From assembly GCF_014646295.1 (NCBI RefSeq), contig NZ_BMNE01000003.1, forward strand, positions 245,800-309,799: DNA of 64,000 nt. The letters are read 5' to 3'. Made by a program: the position numbers and the translations under genes. Under the pieces are notes generated by a model that was not told the origin of the DNA, ran no database searches, and worked only from the letters and a program-made list of their open reading frames with translations. Source of the DNA: Nocardia rhizosphaerihabitans (GTDB taxonomy: Bacteria; Actinomycetota; Actinomycetes; Mycobacteriales; Mycobacteriaceae). Positions within the stretch are counted from its first letter, which is position 1, and the number at the start of each line of letters is the position of its first letter. Positions 1 to 8,050 of this stretch are shown here, piece by piece.

Positions 1-1502
1 TGCGCCGGGTCGGTGCCCGGATGGTCGGCGCGTTTGCTCATGCCGCGAGTCTCGGTGCGCGACAACGTCGATCGATACATGAGCCTGCCCACCGCGGTGA
101 TCGCCGCGGCCTGCCTGGCCCGCACCCGCTCGTCGCCGGTCGCACCGCCCAATTCCTGCGCCGCCGCGCTCCACAGCTCGTCCAAACGGGCGAGCGCGGG
201 CCGCAGCCGATCGCCGTGGCGCAGATAGTTCTTCTCGAACGGGATCAGCTCCTGCTGCGCGGCCGTCACCACCTCGGTGGCGGTCAGTGATCCGGAACCG
301 CTGGGCCGCAACCCGACTCGGCCCGCACCTGCCACCTCACCGCCGCGCGAGACGGAGCGGGCATAGCGCGCCGCGCCCGCCCCGGCCCAGCTGCCCGACG
401 ACATCGCCCACGCCGCATTGTGACTGCCACCGCCGGTGAAGCCGCCGCAGATGCGCTCCCTGGTCGCCGCGTCGCCCGCCGCGAACAAACCGGGCACCGT
501 GGTGGCGCAGTCGTCGTCGACCACATCGAGGCCGCCGGTGCCGCGCACGGTGCCCTCGGCGAGCAGGTCGATCTCGAAACGCTGGGTGAACGGATCGATG
601 CCACGCCGGTCGAACTGGAGGAAGAAGTTCGGCTGACCGAGGCGCATCTGCGCCTGCACGGTCGCGTCGGCGCGATCGAGCTGAGCGAACACCTTCTCCC
701 GCACCAGGGTTCGCGCGATCACCGACCGGCCCCTGGTGGAGCCCGCGTCCTCCAGGACCCGCCCGTCCTCGCCGAAGAAGGTGGCGTAGCCGTAGTACGC
801 GGTCTTGGTGATCGTCGAGCCCTTCGGCACGATCGCGTAGGCATTGGAGAATTCCATCCCCGAGAACCTGGCGCCCACCTCGGCTGCCATCAGCGCGCCG
901 TCGCCGGTGTCGACATTGGTGCCGAGCGCCCCGGACAGGAATGCGCAGCCACCGGAGGCCAGCACCACCGCGCCCGCGGTGATCCGGTAGTCGCGGTCGA
1001 GCTGACGCTGATGACCCGCGGCGCCGCGCACCGCGCCCGCATCGTCGACGAGCAGTTCCAGCGCGGGGGAGTGATCATGGATCCGGACGCCGATCCGCTG
1101 GAGCCAGGCGCGCATCCGGCGCATGTACTCGGGCCCCTGCACACCGGTGCGCAGCTGCTCGCCCGTTGCCAGGTCGACGGGGAACGGATAGCGGCCTTCG
1201 ACGGCGAGCCGGTTCATGTTCGTGTAGGTCTGGTCGAGGACGCGGTCCATCCAGTAGTGGTCGGCGAGGTGGCCGCCCAGTGCTTCGCGGGCCGCCTTGG
1301 CCGACGCGCGCGCCTCGGCTTCCGGCGCGACGTACCAGACGCCGGTGCCAGAGGGCGCCGTGGCGCCACTGGTTCCGCAGTACCCCTTGTCGACCAGGGT
1401 CACCTCCGCGCCTGCCTCCCGGGCGTGAATCGCTGCCCACGAGGCGGCCGGTCCGCCGCCGATCACCAGGACGTCGGTGCTCGCGTGCCAGGTTTCGCTC
1501 AT
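1..1502 (-). CDS. FAD-dependent oxidoreductase, SDH/FRD flavoprotein family (3' end beyond window)
   Basis: Last gene of the sulfonate operon and cut by the left edge; about 500 codons are present, so it is nearly complete. The ATG at 1502 follows an AGGAGAA ribosome binding site. The N-terminus has a dinucleotide-binding fold (VLVIGGGPAA, then E-x-x-L-V-D-K), and the last visible residues carry the ETRGMSKRADHPGTDP signature seen near the C-terminus of succinate dehydrogenase/fumarate reductase/APS reductase flavoproteins, where an Arg-containing segment closes the active site. It follows the TauD-like gene by 61 bp containing a strong hairpin. A role as an oxidoreductase in sulfur-compound catabolism, perhaps with a ferredoxin partner outside the window, is inference. 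Confidence 0.8.
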   Translation of the reverse strand, partial: MSETWHASTDVLVIGGGPAASWAAIHAREAGAEVTLVDKGYCGTSGATAPSGTGVWYVAPEAEARASAKAAREALGGHLADHYWMDRVLDQTYTNMNRLAVEGRYPFPVDLATGEQLRTGVQGPEYMRRMRAWLQRIGVRIHDHSPALELLVDDAGAVRGAAGHQRQLDRDYRITAGAVVLASGGCAFLSGALGTNVDTGDGALMAAEVGARFSGMEFSNAYAIVPKGSTITKTAYYGYATFFGEDGRVLEDAGSTRGRSVIARTLVREKVFAQLDRADATVQAQMRLGQPNFFLQFDRRGIDPFTQRFEIDLLAEGTVRGTGGLDVVDDDCATTVPGLFAAGDAATRERICGGFTGGGSHNAAWAMSSGSWAGAGAARYARSVSRGGEVAGAGRVGLRPSGSGSLTATEVVTAAQQELIPFEKNYLRHGDRLRPALARLDELWSAAAQELGGATGDERVRARQAAAITAVGRLMYRSTLSRTETRGMSKRADHPGTDPA

Positions 1503-1524
1503 CGAATCGTTCTCCTGTCGGGAA

Positions 1525-1555
1525 CCGGTGCCCGGCCCGGAAGGCCGGGCACCGG
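1525..1555 (-). other. 13-bp perfect hairpin between tauD-like and FAD-oxidoreductase genes
   Basis: Arms CCGGTGCCCGGCC (1525-1537) and GGCCGGGCACCGG (1543-1555) with a 5-nt loop. No T-run follows on the minus strand. It ends 23 bp ahead of the next start codon, so it may act as an intercistronic attenuator, partial terminator or mRNA stabiliser. Confidence 0.6.
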
Positions 1556-1563
1556 ACGGGTTT

Positions 1564-2499
1564 TCAGGCGCCGGTGAATTTCGCGCCGGCCACCGGACTG
1601 GACGGCACACCGTCGACGCCGACCGGAATGTCGCCCTCGAGGGTGGTGCGGTAGAGCACCCGGGTGACGTCGAGATGGTCGAGGTCGCTCGGGGCCAGGT
1701 GCGCGGTGGCGCGGTTGTCCCAGAACGCGATGCTGCCCTTCGCCCACCGGAATCGGACGGTGTAGGCGGGGTGCGAGATCTCGTCGAAGAGCAGCTGCAG
1801 CAGGGCGTCGCTCTGCGGCGGGGTCAGGCCGATGATCCGGGTGGTGAAGCCGGGATTGACGAACAGCACCCGCTCACCGGTCACCGGATGCACCCGCACC
1901 ACCGGGTGCTCGGTCACCAGCGGTGAGGCCGCGATCTTGCGGGCGTAGTCGCTGTCTGCGTCCCACGGTGGGATCCGGCCACCGAAGCGGTGTTCGGCGC
2001 GCAGGCCGTCGAGGAAGGTGCGCAGCGATTCCGGCAGACCGGCGTAGGCGGCGGCCAGATTGGTCCACTGGGTGTCGCCGCCGCGTTCCGGGGCGATCTC
2101 CGCGCGCAGGATGGAGGCGGCGGGCGGGTTGATCAGCGGGGAGACATCGGTGTGCCACTGGTTGGTGTAGCTGAACTTCTTGCGGCCGAAGCGCTTCTCG
2201 TAGAGGCGGCTGTCGACGGCGAGGATCTCCGGGTGCTCGGTGGGCGCGTCGTCGTCGTAGGGGTGCGAGGGGGTGACGGCGCCGAAGCGGCGGGAGAACG
2301 CGATCTGCTCGGCGTGGCCGATGTGCTGATCGCGGAAGAACAGCACCTTGTGCCGGTGCAGTGCCGCGGTGAGCTCGTCGACGGTGGCGTCGGTCAGGTC
2401 CTCGCGCAGGTCGATGCCGGTGACCTCGGCGCCGATGTGCCCGGCGACCGGGACGATCTCCAGTGCGGTGGCGGTGCGGGGGCTTTCGATGGTGGTCAT
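1564..2499 (-). CDS. TauD/TfdA-family Fe(II)/2-oxoglutarate dioxygenase
   Basis: Non-haem iron dioxygenase of 311 residues, the usual TauD length. The family hydroxylates taurine, alkylsulfonates or alkylsulfates next to sulfur and releases sulfite or sulfate, with 2-oxoglutarate decarboxylated to succinate. The 2-His-1-carboxylate triad is visible: His116 and Asp118 in NQWHTDVSP and His267 in RATAHLAP; Arg280 or Arg284 would hold 2-oxoglutarate. The gene lies downstream of an Ssu/Tau-type transporter and a flavin monooxygenase, behind a small cysteine-containing leader ORF (2540-2605). The substrate could be taurine, an alkylsulfonate or a sulfate ester; the sequence alone does not decide. 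Confidence 0.9.
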   Translation of the reverse strand: MTTIESPRTATALEIVPVAGHIGAEVTGIDLREDLTDATVDELTAALHRHKVLFFRDQHIGHAEQIAFSRRFGAVTPSHPYDDDAPTEHPEILAVDSRLYEKRFGRKKFSYTNQWHTDVSPLINPPAASILRAEIAPERGGDTQWTNLAAAYAGLPESLRTFLDGLRAEHRFGGRIPPWDADSDYARKIAASPLVTEHPVVRVHPVTGERVLFVNPGFTTRIIGLTPPQSDALLQLLFDEISHPAYTVRFRWAKGSIAFWDNRATAHLAPSDLDHLDVTRVLYRTTLEGDIPVGVDGVPSSPVAGAKFTGA

Positions 2500-2539
2500 G
2501 TCGTTGGTCCTTCAGGGAAGCAGGCGGGGACGTGGGTGG

Positions 2540-2605
2540 TCATCGGCCTGGACAGGAGCTGCTCACCACCCGCATGAGCTCGATGTCGAGTCGCCGGGTG
2601 TGCAT
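2540..2605 (-). CDS. putative cysteine leader peptide (second copy, 21 aa)
   Basis: Short ORF starting MHTRRLDIELMR and ending SSSCPGR before TGA. Its ATG overlaps the monooxygenase stop by one base (TGATG), so translation may be coupled. The core RRLDIELMRVVSSSC aligns without gaps to RRRTVDLMRLSPGFC of the leader at 6918-6995: the RR, the hydrophobic-acidic pair, LMR and the final Cys all match. Actinobacterial leader peptides of the RR-x-V-D-L-x-R...C type are known upstream of sulfur-assimilation genes, and cysteine-codon ORFs are known to attenuate sulfur operons in mycobacteria. Inference: a Cys-tRNA sensor for the tauD-FAD half of the operon. Confidence 0.65.
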   Translation of the reverse strand: MHTRRLDIELMRVVSSSCPGR

Positions 2606-3945
2606 CAGGCGCTCACCCGTGAATCACGCGGGGCGAACTGGCTTTCGACAGGATCGAGCCCGTAGTGACCGCGCAGCGTGGTGGATTCGTAGTCGGCGCG
2701 GAACAGGCCGCGTTCCTGCAGGATCGGCACCACCCGGTCGACGAAGTCCTCGAGGCCGCCGGGCAGGTACGGCGGCATGATGTTGAAGCCGTCGGCCGCG
2801 CCCGCCTCGAACCAGGTCTGCAACTCGTCGGCCACCTGTTCGGGGGTACCGGCGAAGGTGCGGTGCCCACGGCCGCCGCCCAGCTTGCCGATGAGCTGAC
2901 GCACCGTGAGATCCTCGGTCTCGGCCAGCTCCTTGACGAGCGTGAAGCGGCTCTTGCCACCCTGTATCTCGCTCTCGGCGGGCAACGGGGGCAGCGGTGC
3001 GTCCAGGGCGTGCGCGGTGAGGTCGACGCCGAGCATGGACGAGAGCTGGCGCAGCGCGTAGTCGGGTGAGATCAGGTCGGTGAACTCCTGCTCGAGCGCC
3101 TTGGCCTCCTCGACGGTGTCGGCGATGAACGGGACGAGGCCGGGCAGCACTTTGAGTTCGTGCTCGGCGCGACCGTACTTCGCCAGCCGGGATTTGAGAT
3201 CGCGGTAGAACCGGACGCCGTCCTCGACAGTGCGCTGCGCGGTGAACACGGCTTCGGCACGGTGCGCGGCGAACTCCTTGCCCGACTCCGAGGATCCGGC
3301 CTGCACCAGCAGCGGCCTGCCCTGCGGGCCGCGCGGCGAATTGAGCGGGCCGCGCACCCGGAATCGCTCCCCGGCGTAGTCGAGGGTGTGCACCCGGCTG
3401 GGGTCGGCGAAGATGCCCGCCTCGGTGTCGAGCACGATCGCCTCGGATTCCCAGCTGTCCCACAGCGCGACAGCCACGTCGACGAATTCCTCGGCCCGCT
3501 CGTAACGGCGGGCGTGTTCGGGAATCGCGTCGAGGCCGAAGTTGTAGGCCTCGTCGACACTGCCGGAGGTGACGATGTTCCATCCGGCCCTGCCCGCGCT
3601 GATGTGATCGAGCGAGGCGAACTTGCGGGCCAGGTTGAACGGCTCGTTGTAGCTGGTGGAGGCGGTGGCGATCAGGCCGATCCGCTCGGTGGCGGTGGCG
3701 ATCGCCGACAGCAGCGTCACCGGTTCGAACACCGCGAGGGTGTTGCGTTCGATGCGCGGGCCGACGGCGAGGGTGTCGGCGAAGAACACCGAATCCAGCT
3801 TGCCCCGCTCGGCGATGCGGGCCAGGTTCTGGAACTGCCGGACGTCGAGCACCCGGTGCGCGTCGGTGCGCGGGTGGCGCCAGGCCGCCTCGTGGTGGCC
3901 GACGCCCATCAGGAAGGCGTTGAGATGGAAGGTCTTGCGGGACAT
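2605..3945 (-). CDS. LLM-class flavin monooxygenase, NtaA/SnaA/DszA family
   Basis: 446-residue luciferase-like FMNH2-dependent monooxygenase of the NtaA/SnaA/DszA/ScmK group, which in sulfur operons desulfurises alkane- or aryl-sulfonates and sulfones using reduced FMN supplied in trans. Start ATG 3945 has AGGAG just upstream; the frame stays open further upstream only through the permease gene in another frame. N-terminal FHLNAFLMGVGHHEAAWRHP, the SRAGWNIVTS-type segment (here AGRAGWNIVTS) and the RPLLVQAGSSESG motif are all typical. It follows the permease by 14 bp and its stop overlaps the second leader peptide. No flavin reductase is present in the window. Confidence 0.9.
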   Translation of the reverse strand: MSRKTFHLNAFLMGVGHHEAAWRHPRTDAHRVLDVRQFQNLARIAERGKLDSVFFADTLAVGPRIERNTLAVFEPVTLLSAIATATERIGLIATASTSYNEPFNLARKFASLDHISAGRAGWNIVTSGSVDEAYNFGLDAIPEHARRYERAEEFVDVAVALWDSWESEAIVLDTEAGIFADPSRVHTLDYAGERFRVRGPLNSPRGPQGRPLLVQAGSSESGKEFAAHRAEAVFTAQRTVEDGVRFYRDLKSRLAKYGRAEHELKVLPGLVPFIADTVEEAKALEQEFTDLISPDYALRQLSSMLGVDLTAHALDAPLPPLPAESEIQGGKSRFTLVKELAETEDLTVRQLIGKLGGGRGHRTFAGTPEQVADELQTWFEAGAADGFNIMPPYLPGGLEDFVDRVVPILQERGLFRADYESTTLRGHYGLDPVESQFAPRDSRVSA

Positions 3946-3959
3946 GGTCGATCTCCTGG

Positions 3960-4853
3960 TCAGGCGTCGGTCGGTGAGGTGCGCCAGCGCGAGAGGCGGC
4001 GTTCCAGTGCGACGAGGGCGAAGTTGAAACCGAGGCCGATCAGCGAGATGGCCACGATGCCCGCGTACATCTGCGGGATCTGGAAGTTCTGCTGGGCGGC
4101 GGTGATGAGGTAGCCGAGGCCGGCGCGGGCGCCGACCATCTCCGCGGCGATGAGTACGAGGATCGAGCCCGCCGCCGCCATCCTGATTCCAGTGAAGATG
4201 GACGGGATGGCCGCGGGCAGGATCACCTTCTGGAACAGCCGCAGCGGCGAGAAGCCCAGCGACACCGCCGATTTCACCAACAGCGGGTCGACGGTGCGCA
4301 CACCGGTGATGGTGTTGAGCAGGATGGGGAAGAAGGTGGCGTAGCCGATCAGCGCGATCTTCGACGTCTCGCCGATGCCGAGAATCAGGACGAATACCGG
4401 CAGCAGCGCCAGGGCGGCGGTGTTGCGGAACAGTTCGAGTACCGGATTCAGGAAGTCCGACACCGGCTTGTACCAGGCGATGGCGATCCCCACCGGCACC
4501 GCGATCACCAGGGCGATGGAGAAGCCGGTGACCGAGCGGGTGAGGCTGGCCGAAACATGCTCGCCCAGTTGCCCGTTGGCGGACAGTTCGGCGAAGGCCT
4601 GCACCACCACCGAGAACGGCGGCAGGAACACCTCGTCGACCACGCCGAGCCGCGGCGCGAGTTCCCACGCGCCGAGCAGCAGCACGAACGCGAGCAAGGG
4701 TTTGGTGATGCGCACCAGCGTGGTGGCGCTCGTGCGCGCGGCGCGGACGAGTCCTGCGGGGAGGGCGGGCCTGGGGATCGCGACGGCACGCGGTGCGGCC
4801 GGTTCGACGGTGACCTCGCTCGGGCGGACGAGCAGGGGGACGGCGCTAGACAT
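3960..4853 (-). CDS. ABC transporter permease, SsuC/TauC type
   Basis: 297-residue inner-membrane permease of a nitrate/sulfonate/taurine-type importer. After a roughly 45-residue cytoplasmic leader it has about six hydrophobic segments, and the cytoplasmic EAA-like loop (KSAVSLGFSPLRLFQKVILP) that docks on the ATPase. Its start overlaps the ATPase gene by 8 bp (4846-4853), so the two are translationally coupled. It should form a homodimer with the ATPase and receive substrate from the lipoprotein encoded first in the operon. Confidence 0.9.
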   Translation of the reverse strand: MSSAVPLLVRPSEVTVEPAAPRAVAIPRPALPAGLVRAARTSATTLVRITKPLLAFVLLLGAWELAPRLGVVDEVFLPPFSVVVQAFAELSANGQLGEHVSASLTRSVTGFSIALVIAVPVGIAIAWYKPVSDFLNPVLELFRNTAALALLPVFVLILGIGETSKIALIGYATFFPILLNTITGVRTVDPLLVKSAVSLGFSPLRLFQKVILPAAIPSIFTGIRMAAAGSILVLIAAEMVGARAGLGYLITAAQQNFQIPQMYAGIVAISLIGLGFNFALVALERRLSRWRTSPTDA

Positions 4854-5706
4854 GGGCGGGACTCCTGTCGGTGGACGCGTCCGCGGTGGCGGCGCTGTCG
4901 TCGGTGGCGAGCTCGAGCTGCTGGGCCCGGCTCACCTCGCTCTGCAGTTCGGTCCAGATGCGGTGGCGGTAGTCGCGGAACTGCTCGCTGGAGCGGACAT
5001 CGATGTCACCGGTGCGGTCGATATCGATGTCGATCACGGCCTTGACCCGGCCCGGCCGGGAGGTGAGCACCGCGACGCGCTGCCCCAGGTAGACGGCCTC
5101 GTCGATGCCGTGGGTGATGAACAGGATGGTTTTGCCGGTCGTGCGCCAGATGCGCAGCAGTTCGTCCTGCAGCGATTCCCTGGTCTGGGCGTCGAGCGCG
5201 GCGAACGGCTCGTCCATCAGCAGGACTTCCGGGTCGAAGGCCAAGCTGCGGGCGATCGCGACGCGCTGCTTCATGCCGCCGGACAGTTCATGCGGGTAGC
5301 GGTCGCCGAACCCGGCCAGGCCGACCAGCTCCAGATAGTGGTCCGCGATCTGCTTGCGTTCCTTGCGGGCGACGCCCTTGGCCTCCAGCCCGAACTGGAT
5401 ATTGGCGCGGGCGGTGCGCCACGGCAGCAGCGCGTACTGCTGGAACACCACACCGCGGTCGAGACCGGGGCCGGTGATCGGTGCGCCGTCGAGCAGGATC
5501 TGCCCCGAACTCGGCGTGCTCAGGCCGCCGAGCAGGTCCAGCAGGGTGGACTTGCCCGAACCGCTCGGCCCGACCAGGACGAGGAATTCGCCTGCGCCGA
5601 CCTCGATCGTGATGTCGTCGATCGCGGTGAACTTCTCGGCCGCGCCACGGACGGCGAACTGTTTGCCCACGCCGTGCAGCGCGAGTTTAGCTGTGGTGTT
5701 GCTCAT
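4846..5706 (-). CDS. ABC transporter ATP-binding protein, SsuB/TauB type
   Basis: 286-residue ATPase energising the sulfonate-type importer. Walker A GPSGSGKST is at 46-54, Q-loop VVFQQYALLPW near 87-97, signature LSGGMKQR at 141-148, Walker B VLLMDEP at 161-167 and H-loop FITHGIDEAVYLG after it. The long D-loop/EAVYLG region resembles NrtD/SsuB/TauB proteins. Start ATG 5706 overlaps the receptor stop as ATGA; a C-terminal tail of about 60 residues is low complexity and acidic. Subfamily assignment rests on context as well as motif style. Confidence 0.92.
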   Translation of the reverse strand: MSNTTAKLALHGVGKQFAVRGAAEKFTAIDDITIEVGAGEFLVLVGPSGSGKSTLLDLLGGLSTPSSGQILLDGAPITGPGLDRGVVFQQYALLPWRTARANIQFGLEAKGVARKERKQIADHYLELVGLAGFGDRYPHELSGGMKQRVAIARSLAFDPEVLLMDEPFAALDAQTRESLQDELLRIWRTTGKTILFITHGIDEAVYLGQRVAVLTSRPGRVKAVIDIDIDRTGDIDVRSSEQFRDYRHRIWTELQSEVSRAQQLELATDDSAATADASTDRSPAHV

Positions 5707-6785
5707 TTCGCGGCCACCACCTCTCCGGTCGGGCCGCTGGCCGGCTGGTAGGTGCCGTTGGCGTAGGGGTTGTCCTTGTTGGTGAACAGCTCGGTGGCGG
5801 TGATCTTGCCCTTGGGCAGTTCGCCGTTGCGCTCGAGCCAGTCGATCCAGATCTGGATCTCCTTGTCCGCGATCACCGCGCCCGGGACCGGAATGCCGGA
5901 GCTGCGCCAGTAGTCGAGCAGTTTGAGGTTCTCGTTGCGGCCGCGCTTGGTGATGATGTCGGTGAACTTGGCGATCACCTCGTCATGCGGCGTGATCTGC
6001 AGCCAGCGGGTCGCGCGGGCCGTGCCCTGCACGAAATCCTTGACCGCCTCGGGGTTCTGCGCGATGAAATCCTTGCGGAAAACATAGGTGCCGTAATCGA
6101 ATTCGCCGAAGATGGCGGTGTCGGTGAACAACGGTCGCACGCCACCACGCCCGACGGCGGTCTCGCGCCACACGCTGTTCAGCGCGCCGACATCGATCTG
6201 ACCGCTGCGCAACGCCTCCTCGGTATTGACCGGCGGCACCACGAGCAGCTGCACCTGCTTGATCTCGGCCTCGGTCAGGCCCTGCTGGTGCAGCCATTCG
6301 CGGGTGACGAACTCGTGGTGCGCGCCGAGCGTATTGACGCCGACCTTCTTGCCGATCAGGTCGCGGGCGCTGGTGATTCCGGAGTCCTCGCGGACGAAGT
6401 AGCCGGTGTAGGACTTGTCGTCGGAGCCGTAGGAACTCAGGACCGACTGCACGGGCGCGCCACCGGCGGCGAGCTTGACCACCGCGCCGTTGAACGCGCT
6501 GCCGAATTCGATCTGCTTGGTGGCGGCGGCCTGGATATTGGCCGGTCCGCTGGTGGTATCACCCTCCCACTGCAAGCTGATCTTGCTGAAGTAGCCGAGG
6601 TTGTCGGCGAGTTCGTAGGCGGTGACCAGGCCGGTCTGGCCCTGATAGCGCAGCACGGTCTTGCCGTCGGCGGTCGTCGGCGCCTCGGCGGCGCCGCACG
6701 CGGTGACCACCGCGAGGGCGGCGGGAGCGACGAGCGCGGCGGCGAGCGCATGCAGCGGACGTCGTCGGAAGATGGTGGACAACAT
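5703..6785 (-). CDS. ABC transporter substrate-binding lipoprotein, SsuA/NrtA type
   Basis: 360-residue extracellular receptor. The ATG at 6785 gives a classic lipoprotein signal: RRR, hydrophobic stretch, then lipobox AVVTAC with Cys30. The longer open frame adds 35 residues upstream that would spoil the signal. The mature part has NMT1/THI5-like periplasmic-fold features (YQGQTGLVTAYELA, KKVGVNTLGAHHEF, RSGQIDVGALNSVWRE), typical of sulfonate, taurine or nitrate binders. It is the first structural gene of the operon, 132 bp after the stop of a cysteine leader peptide, so it is likely induced when cysteine or sulfate is scarce. Confidence 0.9.
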   Translation of the reverse strand: MLSTIFRRRPLHALAAALVAPAALAVVTACGAAEAPTTADGKTVLRYQGQTGLVTAYELADNLGYFSKISLQWEGDTTSGPANIQAAATKQIEFGSAFNGAVVKLAAGGAPVQSVLSSYGSDDKSYTGYFVREDSGITSARDLIGKKVGVNTLGAHHEFVTREWLHQQGLTEAEIKQVQLLVVPPVNTEEALRSGQIDVGALNSVWRETAVGRGGVRPLFTDTAIFGEFDYGTYVFRKDFIAQNPEAVKDFVQGTARATRWLQITPHDEVIAKFTDIITKRGRNENLKLLDYWRSSGIPVPGAVIADKEIQIWIDWLERNGELPKGKITATELFTNKDNPYANGTYQPASGPTGEVVAAK

Positions 6786-6818
6786 GATTCGGGATTCTTT
6801 CGACGGCACGCGTGACCG

Positions 6819-6847
6819 CGCGGCGGGCCACACGGGCGCACGCCGCG
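6819..6847 (-). other. candidate attenuator hairpin in the sulfonate-operon leader
   Basis: Arms CGCGGCG (6819-6825) and CGCCGCG (6841-6847), 15-nt loop, between the leader ORF and the receptor start. It could be the downstream structure of an attenuation switch; the pairing is short and the region is GC-rich, so this is tentative. Confidence 0.3.
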
Positions 6848-6904
6848 ACGATCCGCGCGAACGGACTACCGGGAAACGAGAAAAGGCCAATCGGCGACGG
6901 AGAA

Positions 6905-6929
6905 TGTCGCCGCGCTGTCAGCGGCGACA
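6905..6929 (-). promoter_or_regulatory. hairpin overlapping the Cys codon and stop of the leader ORF
   Basis: Arms TGTCGCCGC (6905-6913) and GCGGCGACA (6921-6929), 7-nt loop, perfect 9-bp pairing. On the minus strand the first arm is the Cys-Arg-Arg codons of the leader peptide and the stop codon lies in the loop, so the ribosome position at the Cys codon decides whether the hairpin can form. Confidence 0.6.
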
Positions 6930-6995
6930 GAATCCGGGAGACAGGCGCATCAGGTCCACCGTTCGGCGGCGGACGAGCGCGGGGGATTCGATCAT
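6918..6995 (-). CDS. putative cysteine leader peptide (25 aa) upstream of the sulfonate operon
   Basis: 25-codon ORF with ATG at 6995 preceded by GGAAAG. It begins MIESPALVRRR and ends PGFCRR then TGA. The block RRRTVDLMRLSPGFC matches the actinobacterial RR-x-V-D-L-x-R...C leader-peptide family found ahead of sulfur-assimilation and cysteine genes (established knowledge, recalled rather than searched). The single Cys codon sits near the stop and inside a 9-bp hairpin (6905-6929). Inference: slow decoding of the Cys codon when cysteine is low changes RNA folding and raises expression of the transporter operon that starts at 6785. Confidence 0.75.
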   Translation of the reverse strand: MIESPALVRRRTVDLMRLSPGFCRR

Positions 6996-7097
6996 GTCGA
7001 GACTTTCCGTACAGGTGCGGCGAAGAGTGCGCCGCATCGAATTACATAGTGCGCCTGTCGATATCGACCGGGCAATGCTCTTTTCGCATCGTGGAAA

Positions 7098-7838
7098 TCA
7101 TGGTGAGCCGAATCCCGTACCAGCGGCGGCGGTGTGAAAATACGGACCGATCCGCACGGCGATCTGGTGCATCGCCGGCACGACGGCCCGCACGAGATCG
7201 CGGTCGAGGCGCACTGCGCGCGCCTGCACACCCAGCGCGCCCCAGACCTGCTTGTCGGGCGCGAGCACGGGGACGGCGATCGCGCGGATCGGGTCGTCGC
7301 TGTCGATCTCCTCCACCGCGAACCCGCGCCTGCGGATGGTGTCGAACAGTTCGCCGTTGCCGCGGTCGGCCCTGGCCGGTGAGTGCGCGAGCAGCGCGTG
7401 GCCGACGGCGCTGGCCGTGAGCGGTCTGCGTTCCTCCGGAATCTGGTTGTGGCAGAAATACACCGGTGGCCTCGCCTGGAAGACGGTGAGAGCTTCTTCC
7501 GCGTCGGGCACGCTCAGGCTGACGGTGATCTTGATGCCGGCGGCGAGCGCGTACAGGTGCGGCGCGGCGGCATCGAGGCCGAGCCGCGACAGCGCGGGTC
7601 TGGCCAGGCAGGCCAGTCCATGCCCGATCCGGTAGCGGTCGGTGGCCGCGTCCTGTTCGAGCAGCCTGCCGCGTACCAGGGCCTGCGCGAGCCGGAAGGT
7701 GGTGCTCACCGGCAGTCCCGAGCGCTGTGCCAGCTCGCTCAGCGACAATTCCGGGTCGCCCCCGTGGAAGCAGTTCAACACGTGCACCGCGCGGTCGACT
7801 GCTTGCGCGCCGGAGCGCGGCGGTTCGGTGGCGGTCAT
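7098..7838 (-). CDS. IclR-family transcriptional regulator
   Basis: 246-residue regulator. Residues about 12-75 form the IclR winged helix-turn-helix (AVDRAVHVLNCF, LSLSELAQRSGLPVSTTFRLA, then YRIGHGLACLA), followed by the GAF-like ligand domain with the family PLTASAVGHALLAH-type segment and a late IAVPVLAPDKQVWGALGVQ strand. It is divergent from dhaKLM (212 bp apart), and IclR proteins such as GylR are known glycerol-pathway regulators, so control of dhaKLM is the best guess. It also lies upstream of the sulfonate operon in the same direction, and a role there cannot be excluded. Confidence 0.9.
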   Translation of the reverse strand: MTATEPPRSGAQAVDRAVHVLNCFHGGDPELSLSELAQRSGLPVSTTFRLAQALVRGRLLEQDAATDRYRIGHGLACLARPALSRLGLDAAAPHLYALAAGIKITVSLSVPDAEEALTVFQARPPVYFCHNQIPEERRPLTASAVGHALLAHSPARADRGNGELFDTIRRRGFAVEEIDSDDPIRAIAVPVLAPDKQVWGALGVQARAVRLDRDLVRAVVPAMHQIAVRIGPYFHTAAAGTGFGSP

Positions 7839-7899
7839 GGCGGACTCCCTCTCGACGGGTGTCGTGAACTATCGCCACTGTCGTGACCAGGCGCAATGC

Positions 7900-7920
7900 T
7901 TCCGCGCAGCGATAGCGGAA
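7900..7920. promoter_or_regulatory. inverted repeat in iclR-dhaK divergent region
   Basis: TTCCGC-N9-GCGGAA lies between the divergent iclR and dhaK starts. A perfect 6-bp dyad in this position is a candidate IclR operator. No strong -35/-10 pair is obvious in the 212 bp. Confidence 0.35.
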
Positions 7921-8050
7921 TTCGACGGCACCGGCCTGCGGAAACGGGCACGGGCGGCGCGCCGGTCGAGGGTGCCCTTTCGGGGAATCGCTCGCGGGGT
8001 CCGCAGACCCAGGCAGAATCGATCCCACGGGCCATCTGAGGAGAGCGCAG

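Noticed and set aside
420..1577. 385-codon plus-strand open frame
   Set aside because: Antisense to the FAD oxidoreductase, whose motifs and ribosome site are clear.
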